64,000 nt of DNA from Promethearchaeia archaeon (GCA_029856155.1 JAHQWL010000103.1:1-64000), one strand, 5' to 3'. Counted from the stretch's first letter, positions 18,606-27,753 are shown. The notes: a model not told the origin generated them from the letters alone. Program-made: numbers and translations.

Positions 18606-18866
18606 TCAATCTTCAGTAATAATTTTAACCCATTGTTTATCACGACCAATTTCTTTCGAAATAAATCGTAATTGGCGAGTATGTTTAAAAAATCCTATTA
18701 TGGCTTTTAGGCGCGCACTAGGTTCTTTTTTATTTCCTAATATTTCCTTAATTTCCTTTTCAAGTTCTTCCTTCACTTTGGATTCAGTTAAAAAATGTTT
18801 CCCCTTTTTGTCTTGAATAATTCCTTTATTTTCTAAGTCCAACCATAGTTGTTCTTGCCACTTCAT
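18606..18866 (-). CDS. C-terminal half of a GPP34 (GOLPH3-like) domain as a separate ORF
   Basis: An 86-residue frame starting at ATG 18866. It reads like the last third of the GPP34 fold: WLDLENKGIIQDKKGKHFL (the 'rLvekGil' element), then EPSARLKAIIGFFKHTRQL (the 'dpRtaaLlaLl' element). Its start codon lies inside a 16-nt stretch bounded by two AAGTGG copies; removing one repeat unit fuses it in frame to the preceding ORF. So it is probably part of an originally longer protein. See the enclosing pseudogene. Confidence 0.55.
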   Translation of the reverse strand: MKWQEQLWLDLENKGIIQDKKGKHFLTESKVKEELEKEIKEILGNKKEPSARLKAIIGFFKHTRQLRFISKEIGRDKQWVKIITED

Positions 18867-18870
18867 ATTT

Positions 18871-19077
18871 TTACCACTTAAACCCCTTCAAAAATTCTAC
18901 TAATTTTAGCGTTTTACCAGCTTTCTGAATATTAATAATTTCAAACATTATACCATCCAAAATAGGATTACCCGTAGGTGTATCATCAGATAACGCAATG
19001 CTTACTTTCTTTCCTTCAGATTCAATTTTTAATCTTTCCAAAATCCATAATTCCTCAATAATCGAAGCAGGTATCAC
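18871..19077 (-). CDS. Middle part of the GPP34 domain as a separate GTG-start ORF
   Basis: A 68-residue frame from GTG 19077. It carries the central GPP34 elements ASIIEELWILERLKIES and TGNPILDGIMFEIINIQ. The in-frame sequence continues upstream beyond one TAA (19092-19090) into segment 1, so the GTG start may be fortuitous. Its stop is 4 nt from the next frame's ATG, so re-initiation between the two is possible. It is best read as part of the broken gene spanning 18606-19164. Confidence 0.45.
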   Translation of the reverse strand: MIPASIIEELWILERLKIESEGKKVSIALSDDTPTGNPILDGIMFEIINIQKAGKTLKLVEFLKGFKW

Positions 19078-19390
19078 CGTTTTTATAAATTATTTTAATT
19101 TACTCGGTGTTTTTCCTTTTTTTTCATCCAAAATGAGTAATAATATTTCTTCTCCAATTAGCATTATTAATTTCACCCATTATTGTTGAATATTTTTAAT
19201 TTAATAATTTATTAGGTAAAATGATATAAAAAAATTCAAGCAGATCATCATTAATTATATTTTTAAGATGGATTTCCGATCTTAAGAAATATCTTAAAAA
19301 AGATTTTATACTATAGGATTTTAAATGTAATATATAAAATTCTTAATTTTCAATAAAATTAGCAAGATATACCTAAAAATGTGATGATAA

Positions 19391-21106
19391 ATGGAAATTG
19401 ATGAAGAAATGAGGGATAATACTAATGTAGCGTATATTTCTATGGAGATTGCAATAGATAGCAACATTCCTACATACTCTGGCGGGTTAGGTGTATTGTC
19501 AGGAGATACTGTAAGGTCAGCTGCTGATTTAGAAATACCTATGGTAGGTATTTGTTTATGTTACAGTTCTGGATATTTTTATCAATTTTTTAATGAATTT
19601 GGAGAGCAAAAGGAAAAAGAAATTGCGTGGAACTTCTATTATGAATTTGATAAAGTTGAAAAACCAATTACGGTTAAAATTGAAAATAAAGACATTCTTG
19701 TAAGTGCATGGCTTTATCGCGTGATTGGTCAATCGGGTCACGTCCTTCCGATTTATCTTTTAACAACTGATGTTGAAGGTAATGAAGAATGGATGAAAAA
19801 AATGACTGGCTCTTTATATGATAGTACGAGTCGTTGGAATCGAATAGTACAAGAAATGATCCTCGGGATTGGAGGAGTTAAGCTTTTAAAATCTTTGGGA
19901 TATAATAACATTGAAACTTATCACCTTAATGAAGGCCACGGTTCGTTTTCAACTCTTGAATTGTATAAGGAATTAGGTAGTATTGAAAAAGTAAAAGAAA
20001 AATTTGCTTTTACGACCCACACCCCAGTTCCGGCAGGTCATGATCGATTTAAGAAGGATTTAGTTAAAAAAGTATTTGAAAATAGAATGCCTTCTGAAAT
20101 TCAAAAACTTGCTGATGACCATGGAGAATTCAATATGACTTTTCTTGGTATGGCTCTTTCTAGGTACAGAAATGCTGTTGCGAAAAAACATGGGGATATA
20201 TCAAGGAAGATGTTCCCTCAATATGAAATTGATTATATTACTAATGGCGTTCATTTACCCTTTTGGGTTTCTAAACCTTTTCGAAAAATATTTGGAAGAA
20301 AATGGCCCAATTGGCGGGCAAATCCTTCTTTGCTTGAGAATGCAATAGAACTGGATGACTTAGATCTTTTTGATGCTCATATTGAGAATAAATTCAATCT
20401 CATTAATTATCAAAAAGGTCATAGTTGGAACTTGCTTGATGAAGAATTAATCACAATTGGTTTTGCGAGACGCTTCGCAACTTACAAGAGAGCAACACTC
20501 ATATTTCATGATATTGATAGACTAGGCAAAATCTGTAAAAATAGTATTCAATTTATTTTCGCCGGAAAAGCTCATCCAAAAGATCAAATGGGAAAGGATT
20601 ACATTAAAGAGATACATGAGTCAGGAGAATACTTATATGATAATTATGGTGTAAAAGTTGTAATGATGGAAAATTATAATATGGATCTCTCTCATATGCT
20701 TGTATCTGGAGTAGATCTTTGGCTTAATACTCCTGATAGGTATCGTGAAGCTAGTGGCACCAGTGGGATGAAGGCTGCATTAAATGGTGTTCCAAATCTA
20801 AGTGTTTTAGATGGGTGGTGGTTAGAAGGATATAAGATGAATGCACTCTCTGGTTGGGCTATTGGTCCAGATGATTCAAATCCTAATGACCCTGGTGTTT
20901 CAAACGACTGGGATATTGATTCCAATGCGTTATATGAGATTCTCGAAAACCAAATAAAACCTATTTATATGGACCACGATGAGTGGATCTTTAAGCAAAA
21001 AAATGCGATATCTTTAGCTGCTTATTTTAATACACATAGGATGGTATTAGAATATGCTAAAAGAGCTTATCGCCTAATAAAACAAAAATCATGGAAATTT
21101 GTCTAA
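19391..21106 (+). CDS. glgP: Alpha-glucan (glycogen/starch) phosphorylase, GT35
   Basis: A 571-residue enzyme that releases glucose-1-phosphate from alpha-1,4-glucan with phosphate and PLP. The N-terminal ISMEIAIDSNIPTYSGGLGVL is the family opening of archaeal/thermophilic short-form phosphorylases. HLNEGHGSF and FTTHTPVPAGHDRF line the active site. SGTSGMKAALNGV near residue 460 carries the PLP-binding lysine. The length fits the archaeal short type rather than the 800-residue muscle or E. coli type. It suggests that this organism stores or degrades glucan. A 31-codon degenerate copy of its 3' end lies 190 nt downstream (21298-21390), evidence of past tandem duplication. Confidence 0.93.
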   Translation: MEIDEEMRDNTNVAYISMEIAIDSNIPTYSGGLGVLSGDTVRSAADLEIPMVGICLCYSSGYFYQFFNEFGEQKEKEIAWNFYYEFDKVEKPITVKIENKDILVSAWLYRVIGQSGHVLPIYLLTTDVEGNEEWMKKMTGSLYDSTSRWNRIVQEMILGIGGVKLLKSLGYNNIETYHLNEGHGSFSTLELYKELGSIEKVKEKFAFTTHTPVPAGHDRFKKDLVKKVFENRMPSEIQKLADDHGEFNMTFLGMALSRYRNAVAKKHGDISRKMFPQYEIDYITNGVHLPFWVSKPFRKIFGRKWPNWRANPSLLENAIELDDLDLFDAHIENKFNLINYQKGHSWNLLDEELITIGFARRFATYKRATLIFHDIDRLGKICKNSIQFIFAGKAHPKDQMGKDYIKEIHESGEYLYDNYGVKVVMMENYNMDLSHMLVSGVDLWLNTPDRYREASGTSGMKAALNGVPNLSVLDGWWLEGYKMNALSGWAIGPDDSNPNDPGVSNDWDIDSNALYEILENQIKPIYMDHDEWIFKQKNAISLAAYFNTHRMVLEYAKRAYRLIKQKSWKFV

Positions 21107-21188
21107 ATTGAAAAGATTAGATTATTAAAAATCCTAAAGGTAAATATAATTTTTTTATTTTTACCTTAATGTTATAATTTTATTTAAT

Positions 21189-21297
21189 TTAACTTGGAGT
21201 TTTTATGCAATTCATTAGTTCAAATGGACGGATTTTAATGTAATCATCGAATTTTTTTTGATTAGTGTAATCTTCAAGGATTTGTTTTATATCATTA
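21189..21297 (-). pseudogene. 3'-terminal remnant of a second copy of the gene at 21431-21943
   Basis: The minus strand reads KQILEDYTNQKKFDDYIKI and then a stop at 21191-21189. This matches the C-terminus of the neighbouring 170-residue protein (KQILEDYTSQKQFDDYIKV) almost residue for residue. The similarity ends abruptly near 21297, where sequence matching the glgP 3' end begins on the opposite strand. It is a truncated duplicate and is unlikely to be expressed. Confidence 0.8.
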
Positions 21298-21390
21298 GCG
21301 GCTTTCTTCAATACGCATCATATGGTTATAGATTATGTTGAAAGGGCTTATTTACTTAAGAGACAACATCCTTGGAAATATATTGGTTAA
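21298..21390 (+). pseudogene. 3'-terminal remnant of a second glgP copy
   Basis: The plus strand reads AAFFNTHHMVIDYVERAYLL and ends with a TAA at 21388-21390. The intact glgP ends AAYFNTHRMVLEYAKRAYRL and then a similar tail. So this is the last 30 codons of a former second phosphorylase gene, joined directly to the remnant at 21189-21297. The divergence shows that the duplication is not recent. No start codon or upstream region survives. Confidence 0.82.
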
Positions 21391-21430
21391 TTTTTTTTAT
21401 TTTTACCTTTATAATTTAAAAATGGTATAT

Positions 21431-21943
21431 TTAAGTAAGAGAGTTTTTACAATTGAATAATTTAAATGAACAAACTTTAATATAGTCATCAAATTGTTTT
21501 TGACTTGTGTAATCTTCCAGAATTTGTTTTAAAATGGATTCTAAGGTATCTATGCCAAAAACTAATCCTTCCATATCACGTGAAAGGAGAAGCATAAAAT
21601 CTTTATTTGATTCAAGATAAAAACAACCGGGATTTAGTTCTATACTTAAATTAGGTTCTATAACTTCATTAGCTTTTTTCATTATATCAGATATAGTAAA
21701 TAGAATTATTAAATAATTTTCCGAAATGCTTTCTTTTAAATAGGTGTCTCTTATACCTGCAGCTTGTAAAGGTACATTAGTATAAGTTTTGACTAAATAT
21801 TGGAGTCGATTAAGTTCTTTTCTAAATTTACTTTTATTATGAAAAAAAATGAATTCATTATTCAGTTTTAACGGTTCTTCATCGATATATGTTATTTTTG
21901 AAGGTAATTTTTCAAATTTAAATTCTTTGAGGAAAGTGGACAT
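21431..21943 (-). CDS. Protein resembling the non-catalytic N-terminal domain of hexosaminidase-type glycosidases
   Basis: A 170-residue stand-alone protein. Residues about 100-150 (NPGCFYLESNKDFMLLLS, then MEGLVFGIDTLESIL) recall the alpha/beta domain preceding GH20-type catalytic barrels, where Y-x-L, a strand, G-x-x-y-G and TLxQLL occur in this order. The catalytic barrel is absent. It may be a truncated glycosidase or a sugar-binding module; the assignment is weak. It lies convergent to glgP, and a remnant of a second copy lies between them, so both genes were once duplicated together. No signal peptide is seen. Confidence 0.5.
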   Translation of the reverse strand: MSTFLKEFKFEKLPSKITYIDEEPLKLNNEFIFFHNKSKFRKELNRLQYLVKTYTNVPLQAAGIRDTYLKESISENYLIILFTISDIMKKANEVIEPNLSIELNPGCFYLESNKDFMLLLSRDMEGLVFGIDTLESILKQILEDYTSQKQFDDYIKVCSFKLFNCKNSLT

Positions 21944-22051
21944 TTTATCTCACAGGTTTAATAGATTTATTTAAGTATAGTAAATTTCATTTAATAAAAA
22001 ACTTCATCATTATAGCTTGTAAGTTAGTCTTGAGGAATAAAAATAAAAATT

Positions 22052-23041
22052 ATGAAAATAGGATCAATTAATTTAGAAAATAGATATATATTAGCGCCTA
22101 TGCTAAATGTTACAACCGCTCCTTATCGGAGATTTTGCAGAAAACTTCAAAAAATTGGTTTAGTCTATATTCCTATGCTATATACAAAAAAAATTGAAAA
22201 AAATCCTAAATCTGTAGAAATAGATTTGCTCAAAATTGAAGAGGAAACCCCTATTGGTGTTCAATTAATTGGTTCAGATCCTAAAGCATTGAAAAGGAGT
22301 ATAGATTATCTTAATAGCTATAAGTTTGAAATATTAGATTTAAATGCTGGATGTCCCTCAAAAAGAGCTATTAAAGCTCAAGAAGGGGGATTTTTAATGA
22401 AGGATTTAGAAAAGTTGAGTATTTTAATTAAAACTGCTGTAAAATATTCTTCTAGACCAGTATCGCTAAAAATTAGAACTGGTTTCGAAAAACCCGTCAA
22501 AATTGAAAAATTGGCTCAATTAATAAATGATTCTGGAATATCTTTGTTAACAATTCATGCTCGCACTGTTTTAAGTAAGTTTTATGGTGATACATTGGAT
22601 TTAGATATAGTAAAAGGCTTAAAGGAAAGATTGAAAATACCTGTAGTTGGAAATGGTGATATTATCAACCCAGTTAGTGCTAAGCATTTTATAGAATATA
22701 CTAATGTTGATGCGTTCATGATTGGAAGAGAATCCATGGGAAATCCTGAAATCTTTAACCAGATTCATGAGTATTTAGTAAATAATAAGAAGGTTTCTTT
22801 CATAAATAACAGAAATATGATGGAAAAAAAGTTGGAAATTTATGAGAATACAATTGACGAGTTCCTTAATGGAATAACACATCCATTAGGTAATCAAGAA
22901 ATAAAGTTTATTGAATTAAAAAGAAATGCTATATGGTTATCCAAAAATATTGATAATTCGACAAAAATTAGATATCAATTAAGTAAATCCAAAACTCTTA
23001 TTCAACTTAAAGAGACTTTAAGTAACTTTTTTAGTCCTTAA
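22052..23041 (+). CDS. tRNA-dihydrouridine synthase family protein
   Basis: A 329-residue FMN-dependent TIM-barrel enzyme that reduces uridine to dihydrouridine in tRNA. Motifs are ILAPMLNVTTAPYRRFCR at the N-terminus, LDLNAGCPSKRA with the catalytic Cys101, VSLKIRTGF, LLTIHARTV, the FMN phosphate-binding VVGNGDI and DAFMIGRESMGNPEIF. All are in the Dus order. Residues 240-329 form the helical tRNA-binding domain. The exact position modified cannot be read from the sequence. It is a single gene divergent from the GH20-like gene. Confidence 0.92.
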   Translation: MKIGSINLENRYILAPMLNVTTAPYRRFCRKLQKIGLVYIPMLYTKKIEKNPKSVEIDLLKIEEETPIGVQLIGSDPKALKRSIDYLNSYKFEILDLNAGCPSKRAIKAQEGGFLMKDLEKLSILIKTAVKYSSRPVSLKIRTGFEKPVKIEKLAQLINDSGISLLTIHARTVLSKFYGDTLDLDIVKGLKERLKIPVVGNGDIINPVSAKHFIEYTNVDAFMIGRESMGNPEIFNQIHEYLVNNKKVSFINNRNMMEKKLEIYENTIDEFLNGITHPLGNQEIKFIELKRNAIWLSKNIDNSTKIRYQLSKSKTLIQLKETLSNFFSP

Positions 23042-23072
23042 TCTTAAAAAAATTAAAGTTTTCAAAAATGTT

Positions 23073-23300
23073 TTAGATTTTTTTAATGAAATATAAAGAA
23101 ATCAACAAGCATGCCAACACTCCACCAAAAATAGAAGAAACTATTAAAATCAAACTAATAATTTCAATAGCAGATAGAAAAAGTGGACTTCCAGAATAAT
23201 ATGCATTTGCCACTACTGAAACAATGATAAATATTAATAGACATAATATCGTTAATACGATACAAAGTAAACCTATTTGAAGATATTTCTTTCTTTCCAT
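23073..23300 (-). CDS. Small two-TM membrane protein
   Basis: A 75-residue protein with two hydrophobic helices (residues about 9-32 and 44-70) and a short basic N-terminus (MERKKYL). No family is recognised. It lies 44 nt downstream of mtnA on the same strand and may share its transcript. Convergent with dus. Confidence 0.5.
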   Translation of the reverse strand: MERKKYLQIGLLCIVLTILCLLIFIIVSVVANAYYSGSPLFLSAIEIISLILIVSSIFGGVLACLLISLYFIKKI

Positions 23301-23344
23301 TAGATAAACCTTAGAAAATCTGTAAAGAAAATAATTTTGTATGA

Positions 23345-24367
23345 TTATTTATACTTTTTCAAAAGTTCTTCCGGTGTATAAACGCCATCCTCAGTAATTA
23401 TTCCCGAAACAAGTCTGAAAGGTGTTATATCAAATGCATAATTCAAGCACTCTACACCATCAGGAACGATTTGAACCTTTCCTAAAACATTACTAACTTC
23501 TGAGCTGTCTCTTTCTTCAATGGTTACATCTTTAACAGTTTCATGAAGGGATAAAGTCGATGTTGGTGCTGCAACATAAAAAGGAATGTCATTATCTTTC
23601 GCAGCTAAAGCAACCAAATACGTACCTATCTTATTGAACACTGCATCTGAAGTTACTCTATCTGTCCCAACAATTACTTTGTTTATTTTTCCAAGTCTCA
23701 TAATTAATCCTGAAGACGTATCTGAAATAACTTTTACGGGGATTTTATCATATTGTAATTCATAAGCAGTCAATCTCGCTCCTTGTAACCGGGGTCTAGT
23801 CTCATCAGCAATAACTTGTATTTCCTTTCCTTCCTCTATTGCAGCTCTTATTGGCGCTAAGGCAGTACCATATTGAACAGTTGCTAGAGAACCTGCATTA
23901 CAATGAGTCAAAACAGTATCACCATCTTCGAGTAATGCAGCACCATTCTTACCAATTCTTTTATTTACGTTAATGTCCTCTTGAGCCATAAGTTGTGCTT
24001 CTTCAACAACTAAGTCAGAAAGCATTGGCGGTTCATCTGGGTATGTTGAAAGTATATCCCAAATCCTATTAACCGCCCAAAATAGATTTGAAGCAGTGGG
24101 TCTAGTACTTCTAATAAGGTTTGCGGCTTCCTCCATTTTTTCTAAAAACTTTTCTTTAGGAAGTTCCTTATATTCTATGGTAGCTAACGCCATGCCCATT
24201 GCAGCAGCAACACCTATCGCAGGAGCTCCTCGTATATTCATCACTTTAATCGAAGTAGCAACATCTCTATAATTCTCAAACTCTAAGAATTTTAATTCAT
24301 GGGGCAATATAGTTTGATCAATCATTTTAACTCTATTTTCCACTGTCCATTCTATCGACGGAATCAT
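23345..24367 (-). CDS. mtnA: S-methyl-5-thioribose-1-phosphate isomerase / related aldose-phosphate isomerase
   Basis: A 340-residue member of the eIF2B-like isomerase family. It has the family landmarks: IRGAPAIGVAAA (residues 45-56), THCNAGSLATVQYGTAL with catalytic Cys156, ADETRPRLQGARLTAYEL and VGTDRV with catalytic Asp236. MtnA converts methylthioribose-1-phosphate to methylthioribulose-1-phosphate in methionine salvage. In archaea close relatives act on ribose-1,5-bisphosphate in the AMP pathway. The GAPAIG-to-NAGSLAT pattern and length favour the MtnA type. No other methionine-salvage gene lies in the window. Confidence 0.88.
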   Translation of the reverse strand: MIPSIEWTVENRVKMIDQTILPHELKFLEFENYRDVATSIKVMNIRGAPAIGVAAAMGMALATIEYKELPKEKFLEKMEEAANLIRSTRPTASNLFWAVNRIWDILSTYPDEPPMLSDLVVEEAQLMAQEDINVNKRIGKNGAALLEDGDTVLTHCNAGSLATVQYGTALAPIRAAIEEGKEIQVIADETRPRLQGARLTAYELQYDKIPVKVISDTSSGLIMRLGKINKVIVGTDRVTSDAVFNKIGTYLVALAAKDNDIPFYVAAPTSTLSLHETVKDVTIEERDSSEVSNVLGKVQIVPDGVECLNYAFDITPFRLVSGIITEDGVYTPEELLKKYK

Positions 24368-24519
24368 AATAATTTAAAATATTGCAAGCTTTAAAAAAGT
24401 AAATTAGATTTTAGGTTACTTCGAAAACAATATTATTCTAAACCTTGGTGTTTTAAATATCTGAAATTGTACTAGAAAGAGAAAATTTAAGGATTAGAGT
24501 AGCAGAACAAGATAACTTA

Positions 24520-26853
24520 ATGAGAGAATTTATTGAGATTAAGGATGGAAATAAGTGGCTTCCTATTCTCAGCAATTTGGAAGGATATAGTACATTAACA
24601 TTTTGGCGAAGGAATGAAATTTTTTCAAAAAAAGTTCTTTTTGACAAAAGAAAAAAGAAAAAATTATATTATCAATTATTAGATGAATTTATTTCGCTCA
24701 ACTTAGACTATTGTCTTGAAGAAAATAATATTCTCCATATTAGGTATAAAATGTCTACGAATAGGGATTTAAAGTTATCAAAAATTGCTGTTTATTATAA
24801 GATCTTATTAGGAAAAGATCCTGACTTTACATGGGTTCCACATATCCGACCTAAAAGTAATTTAGTAATAGGAGATCACATCTTTCGATCTCCTGTAATC
24901 ATTTATAAAAAGAATAATATCGCATTTGCTTTTATACCAGATTTAAAAACAATTGGGCAGAATAGACCGTTCCAAACGTATTTAGATTTTAATCTAAATC
25001 AAACCAATTCTAGTCAAGATCCTTATATTGCTTTTGGCTTTGGAAATTATAAACCTTATAAGCACATATATTTCAAACACTTTCCAAATAAAGAATGGAA
25101 CATTAAACCAGATACTGATTTAACATTTAGATTCTATATTATTTCTTTTGTAAATAAAACTATTTCAGAGATTTTAGCTTTTATTAATGATTTCTTCTGG
25201 AAGAAATATATTAGGAAAAATTTATATCATAACCTTGAACCACAAATATTACCTTATGACATTAATGTTAAAGAGAGTTTTAATGCTATTTTTGAACGTC
25301 ATAAATACTGGGGTAATTTAAAAATCAATAACATTGAATGTGGAGGATTTTGGGGGCCTTCATGGTTAGGAAAGGAAAAACTTCCTCTTAAATTTATTAG
25401 TAAAACAGAGATTAATGAATATCTTCAAACTAATTCTAAAAGACATAGAATAGCAGTAATCTTTAATACTGCTTGGTTTTTAAATATCAGATCTGCATAT
25501 GGTTTACGTTATTTTGGTGAAATTTGGAAAGATTCAGAGCTGGTGGAAAAAAGTAATAAAATGCTAAACTTAGTACTAGAATTGCCAAGAACTAAAGGAG
25601 TGTTTCCAAGTTTAGTTTTACCAAAATCACCAAACACCAGTGAATTTTCAACCGCTAAGGGTGTAAAAGCTTGGTGGCATATTAATTATTATAATCTAGT
25701 TGATACATCATTAGCATTATATTGGGCTTTAAAATTTTCAAGAGATTTTAGTATAAAATTGGATTTAGTAGAAGAAAAGAGCAAAGAATTCGTAGATTTG
25801 TTAGAAGAAATTCAATTAGATAATGGTTCAATACCTATTTTTATAGACTTCAATAAAGACGATCAACTAGAAATAGATAATGATTTAATAAACTCTGCTA
25901 GTTCTGGTGCGTACTTAATGCTTTTAACAGAATATTATGAAATTTCGAAAGATACACGTATAATTCAAATTTGTGAAAAAATTTCTGATTTTATCAAAAA
26001 GGAAATAATTCCAGAGGATAAATGGCACGATTTCGAAGCTTTTTACTCATGTACTTATTATAGTTTAGTAGATTATGATAATTTTACGAAAAGCAATATT
26101 ATGAACAATTTATGCATTTATTGGTGTGCAGAAGGATTCTTAGGACTCTATAGGATAACGAAGATAAAAAAATATCTAAATATAGGGGAGAGAATTCTCG
26201 CGATTTTATCATTATTTCAACAAGTTTGGGACATGCCTTATATTAGCTATAACACGTTTGGAGGTTTTGGTTCACAAAATGATGATGCCGAATTAGGCGA
26301 TGCCAGACAAGCATTATTTGTTAAAACATATTTACAATATTATTTAGAAACTGGAAATGAAGAATATATGGAAAGAGGAATTTCTGCGCTAAGGGCAAGT
26401 TGGGCACTCCAGCTTTTGAGCGAATATAAAGAAGTTAGTCCCGGAAACCTAAAGGGTGTTGAAACGATTGATGATATTGATAGGGGCTGTATAAGCGAAA
26501 ATTATGGTCATTCAGGTAGAGACGAAAGGATTCATAATTTTATTCTATTTGATTGGGGAAATGGAACTGCTGGCACTATAACCGCATATGTAAAAAAGCA
26601 TTTTGGAGATTTATATATAGATTTTAAAGAGCAATTTGTTTTTGGAATTGATGGACTTAATATAAAATCATTCTCTTTTCAAGAGGAAGAAGTTAATATT
26701 GAATTAGAAAAAATTGAAGGAAAGGATAATATTTTAATCAAGTGTCGAGAGACCCCTTCATACGGTTCTCATATTATTATTAACAGCATTAATTTAGGTA
26801 AAAAACAGAAGTTTGAGTTAGATAATGGATTTAAATATGAAATAATAATCTAA
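24520..26853 (+). CDS. Large alpha/alpha-barrel (six-hairpin glycosidase-like) protein
   Basis: A 777-residue protein from ATG 24520. Residues about 1-240 are beta-rich, and residues about 260-650 are helical pairs as in six-hairpin glycosidases (AWWHINYYNLVDTSLALYW, SGAYLMLLTEYYEIS, ALFVKTYLQYYLETGNEEY). A final beta-rich domain follows. No signal peptide is seen, so it may act on an intracellular glycan. The GH family is not recognised. Coding-like sequence continues in frame 21 codons upstream of this ATG (to 24457) after a GGTG Shine-Dalgarno at 24447-24450, but has no ATG, GTG or TTG; ATA 24457 is a possible start. The next gene follows after 9 nt. Confidence 0.78.
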   Translation: MREFIEIKDGNKWLPILSNLEGYSTLTFWRRNEIFSKKVLFDKRKKKKLYYQLLDEFISLNLDYCLEENNILHIRYKMSTNRDLKLSKIAVYYKILLGKDPDFTWVPHIRPKSNLVIGDHIFRSPVIIYKKNNIAFAFIPDLKTIGQNRPFQTYLDFNLNQTNSSQDPYIAFGFGNYKPYKHIYFKHFPNKEWNIKPDTDLTFRFYIISFVNKTISEILAFINDFFWKKYIRKNLYHNLEPQILPYDINVKESFNAIFERHKYWGNLKINNIECGGFWGPSWLGKEKLPLKFISKTEINEYLQTNSKRHRIAVIFNTAWFLNIRSAYGLRYFGEIWKDSELVEKSNKMLNLVLELPRTKGVFPSLVLPKSPNTSEFSTAKGVKAWWHINYYNLVDTSLALYWALKFSRDFSIKLDLVEEKSKEFVDLLEEIQLDNGSIPIFIDFNKDDQLEIDNDLINSASSGAYLMLLTEYYEISKDTRIIQICEKISDFIKKEIIPEDKWHDFEAFYSCTYYSLVDYDNFTKSNIMNNLCIYWCAEGFLGLYRITKIKKYLNIGERILAILSLFQQVWDMPYISYNTFGGFGSQNDDAELGDARQALFVKTYLQYYLETGNEEYMERGISALRASWALQLLSEYKEVSPGNLKGVETIDDIDRGCISENYGHSGRDERIHNFILFDWGNGTAGTITAYVKKHFGDLYIDFKEQFVFGIDGLNIKSFSFQEEEVNIELEKIEGKDNILIKCRETPSYGSHIIINSINLGKKQKFELDNGFKYEIII

Positions 26854-26862
26854 TATTTTAAT

Positions 26863-27753
26863 ATGCCTTTAGAGTTAAGTGAAAAGAGACCTATTATAAA
26901 ATCTCCAATAATCTCATGTTCTCGAAGAACGGATATTCCTGCTTTTTTAATGGGTTGGGTTATAAAAACCATTGAAATGGGATATGTAGACGTGACCAAT
27001 CCATTTAATCGAAAACAAATTTCAAGAATATCATTAAAACCTGAAGATGTAAAATGTTGGGTTTGGTGGAGTAAAAATTTCGGAGAATGGATTAAGTCAT
27101 ATGAAAATAACACTAATCTTTTTAATTCATATAAAGGTCATTCATTCCAATTTACGATAAATTCTCCGTCTGAGTTAGAAAAAAATGTAAATATTTCCTT
27201 AGAAGATAGATTTAAGCAACTAGAATGGTTAATAAAAGAATTTGGTTTACTAGCAGTTAATTTTAGGTTTGACCCAATAATCTTGTATAAAAAACATAAT
27301 TCAAACAAAATTCTAAGTAATTTAGATAAATTTGAATACATCATCAAAAATGTTTCTGCATTTGGTTTGAAGGAAATGATTTTTTCTTTCGCGACAATCT
27401 ATTCAAAAGTAAAAACTCGAATGCATGCTCGAGGATATATACCAATTGATCCCTCATTTGAAAAAAAAAGAGAGATTCTCAATAATATAATGGAAATTTG
27501 TAATAAATATGATATTAACATGAAAGCTTGTTGTCAACCAGATTTACTTGAAATAGAGGGTATTGAACAAGCGCATTGTATTGACGCTTATAGAATCGAA
27601 AAGATTGTGGGGGAACAGATTCCTAAAATTAAGGATACTGGACAAAGAAATAATTGTGGCTGTTTTAAATCTAAAGATATTGGTGGATATTCAGGGATTT
27701 TCCGTTGTAGACATAACTGTGCTTATTGTTATGCCTCTCCAGCAAAGAGATAA
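26863..27753 (+). CDS. DUF1848 family protein
   Basis: A 296-residue protein with the hallmark opening IISCSRRTDIPAF (residues about 14-26), VTNPFNRKQISRISLKPEDV and WVWWSKN, and a Cys-rich end. The end holds CGCFKSKDIGGYSGIFRCRH and CAYCYAS, a C-x-C...C-x3-C-x2-C cluster that probably binds an Fe-S cluster as in radical SAM relatives. The biochemical role of DUF1848 is not established. It follows the six-hairpin protein by 9 nt on the same strand, suggesting an operon. Confidence 0.88.
   Translation: MPLELSEKRPIIKSPIISCSRRTDIPAFLMGWVIKTIEMGYVDVTNPFNRKQISRISLKPEDVKCWVWWSKNFGEWIKSYENNTNLFNSYKGHSFQFTINSPSELEKNVNISLEDRFKQLEWLIKEFGLLAVNFRFDPIILYKKHNSNKILSNLDKFEYIIKNVSAFGLKEMIFSFATIYSKVKTRMHARGYIPIDPSFEKKREILNNIMEICNKYDINMKACCQPDLLEIEGIEQAHCIDAYRIEKIVGEQIPKIKDTGQRNNCGCFKSKDIGGYSGIFRCRHNCAYCYASPAKR

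Larger units (their letters stand above)
18606..19164 (-). pseudogene. GPP34 / GOLPH3-like protein gene, split by a stop codon and a 16-nt insertion
   Basis: Three consecutive segments rebuild one GPP34 domain of about 180 residues. Segment 1 is ATG 19164 to 19093 (LIGEEILLLILDEKKGK), preceded by GGGTGAA as Shine-Dalgarno. An in-frame TAA follows at 19092-19090. Segment 2 continues in the same frame to 18871 (ASIIEELWILERLKIE and GNPILDGIMFEI). Segment 3 is in another frame from 18866. The order of elements matches GPP34: acidic Leu-rich helix, 'aELallgrI', 'dplLd', 'rLvekGil', 'dpRtaaL'. Eukaryotic GOLPH3 binds phosphatidylinositol-4-phosphate on Golgi membranes; prokaryotic members are of unknown function. 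Two separate lesions argue for decay, or for an evolved split, rather than one read error. The assignment is by motif order, without a search. Confidence 0.6.
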
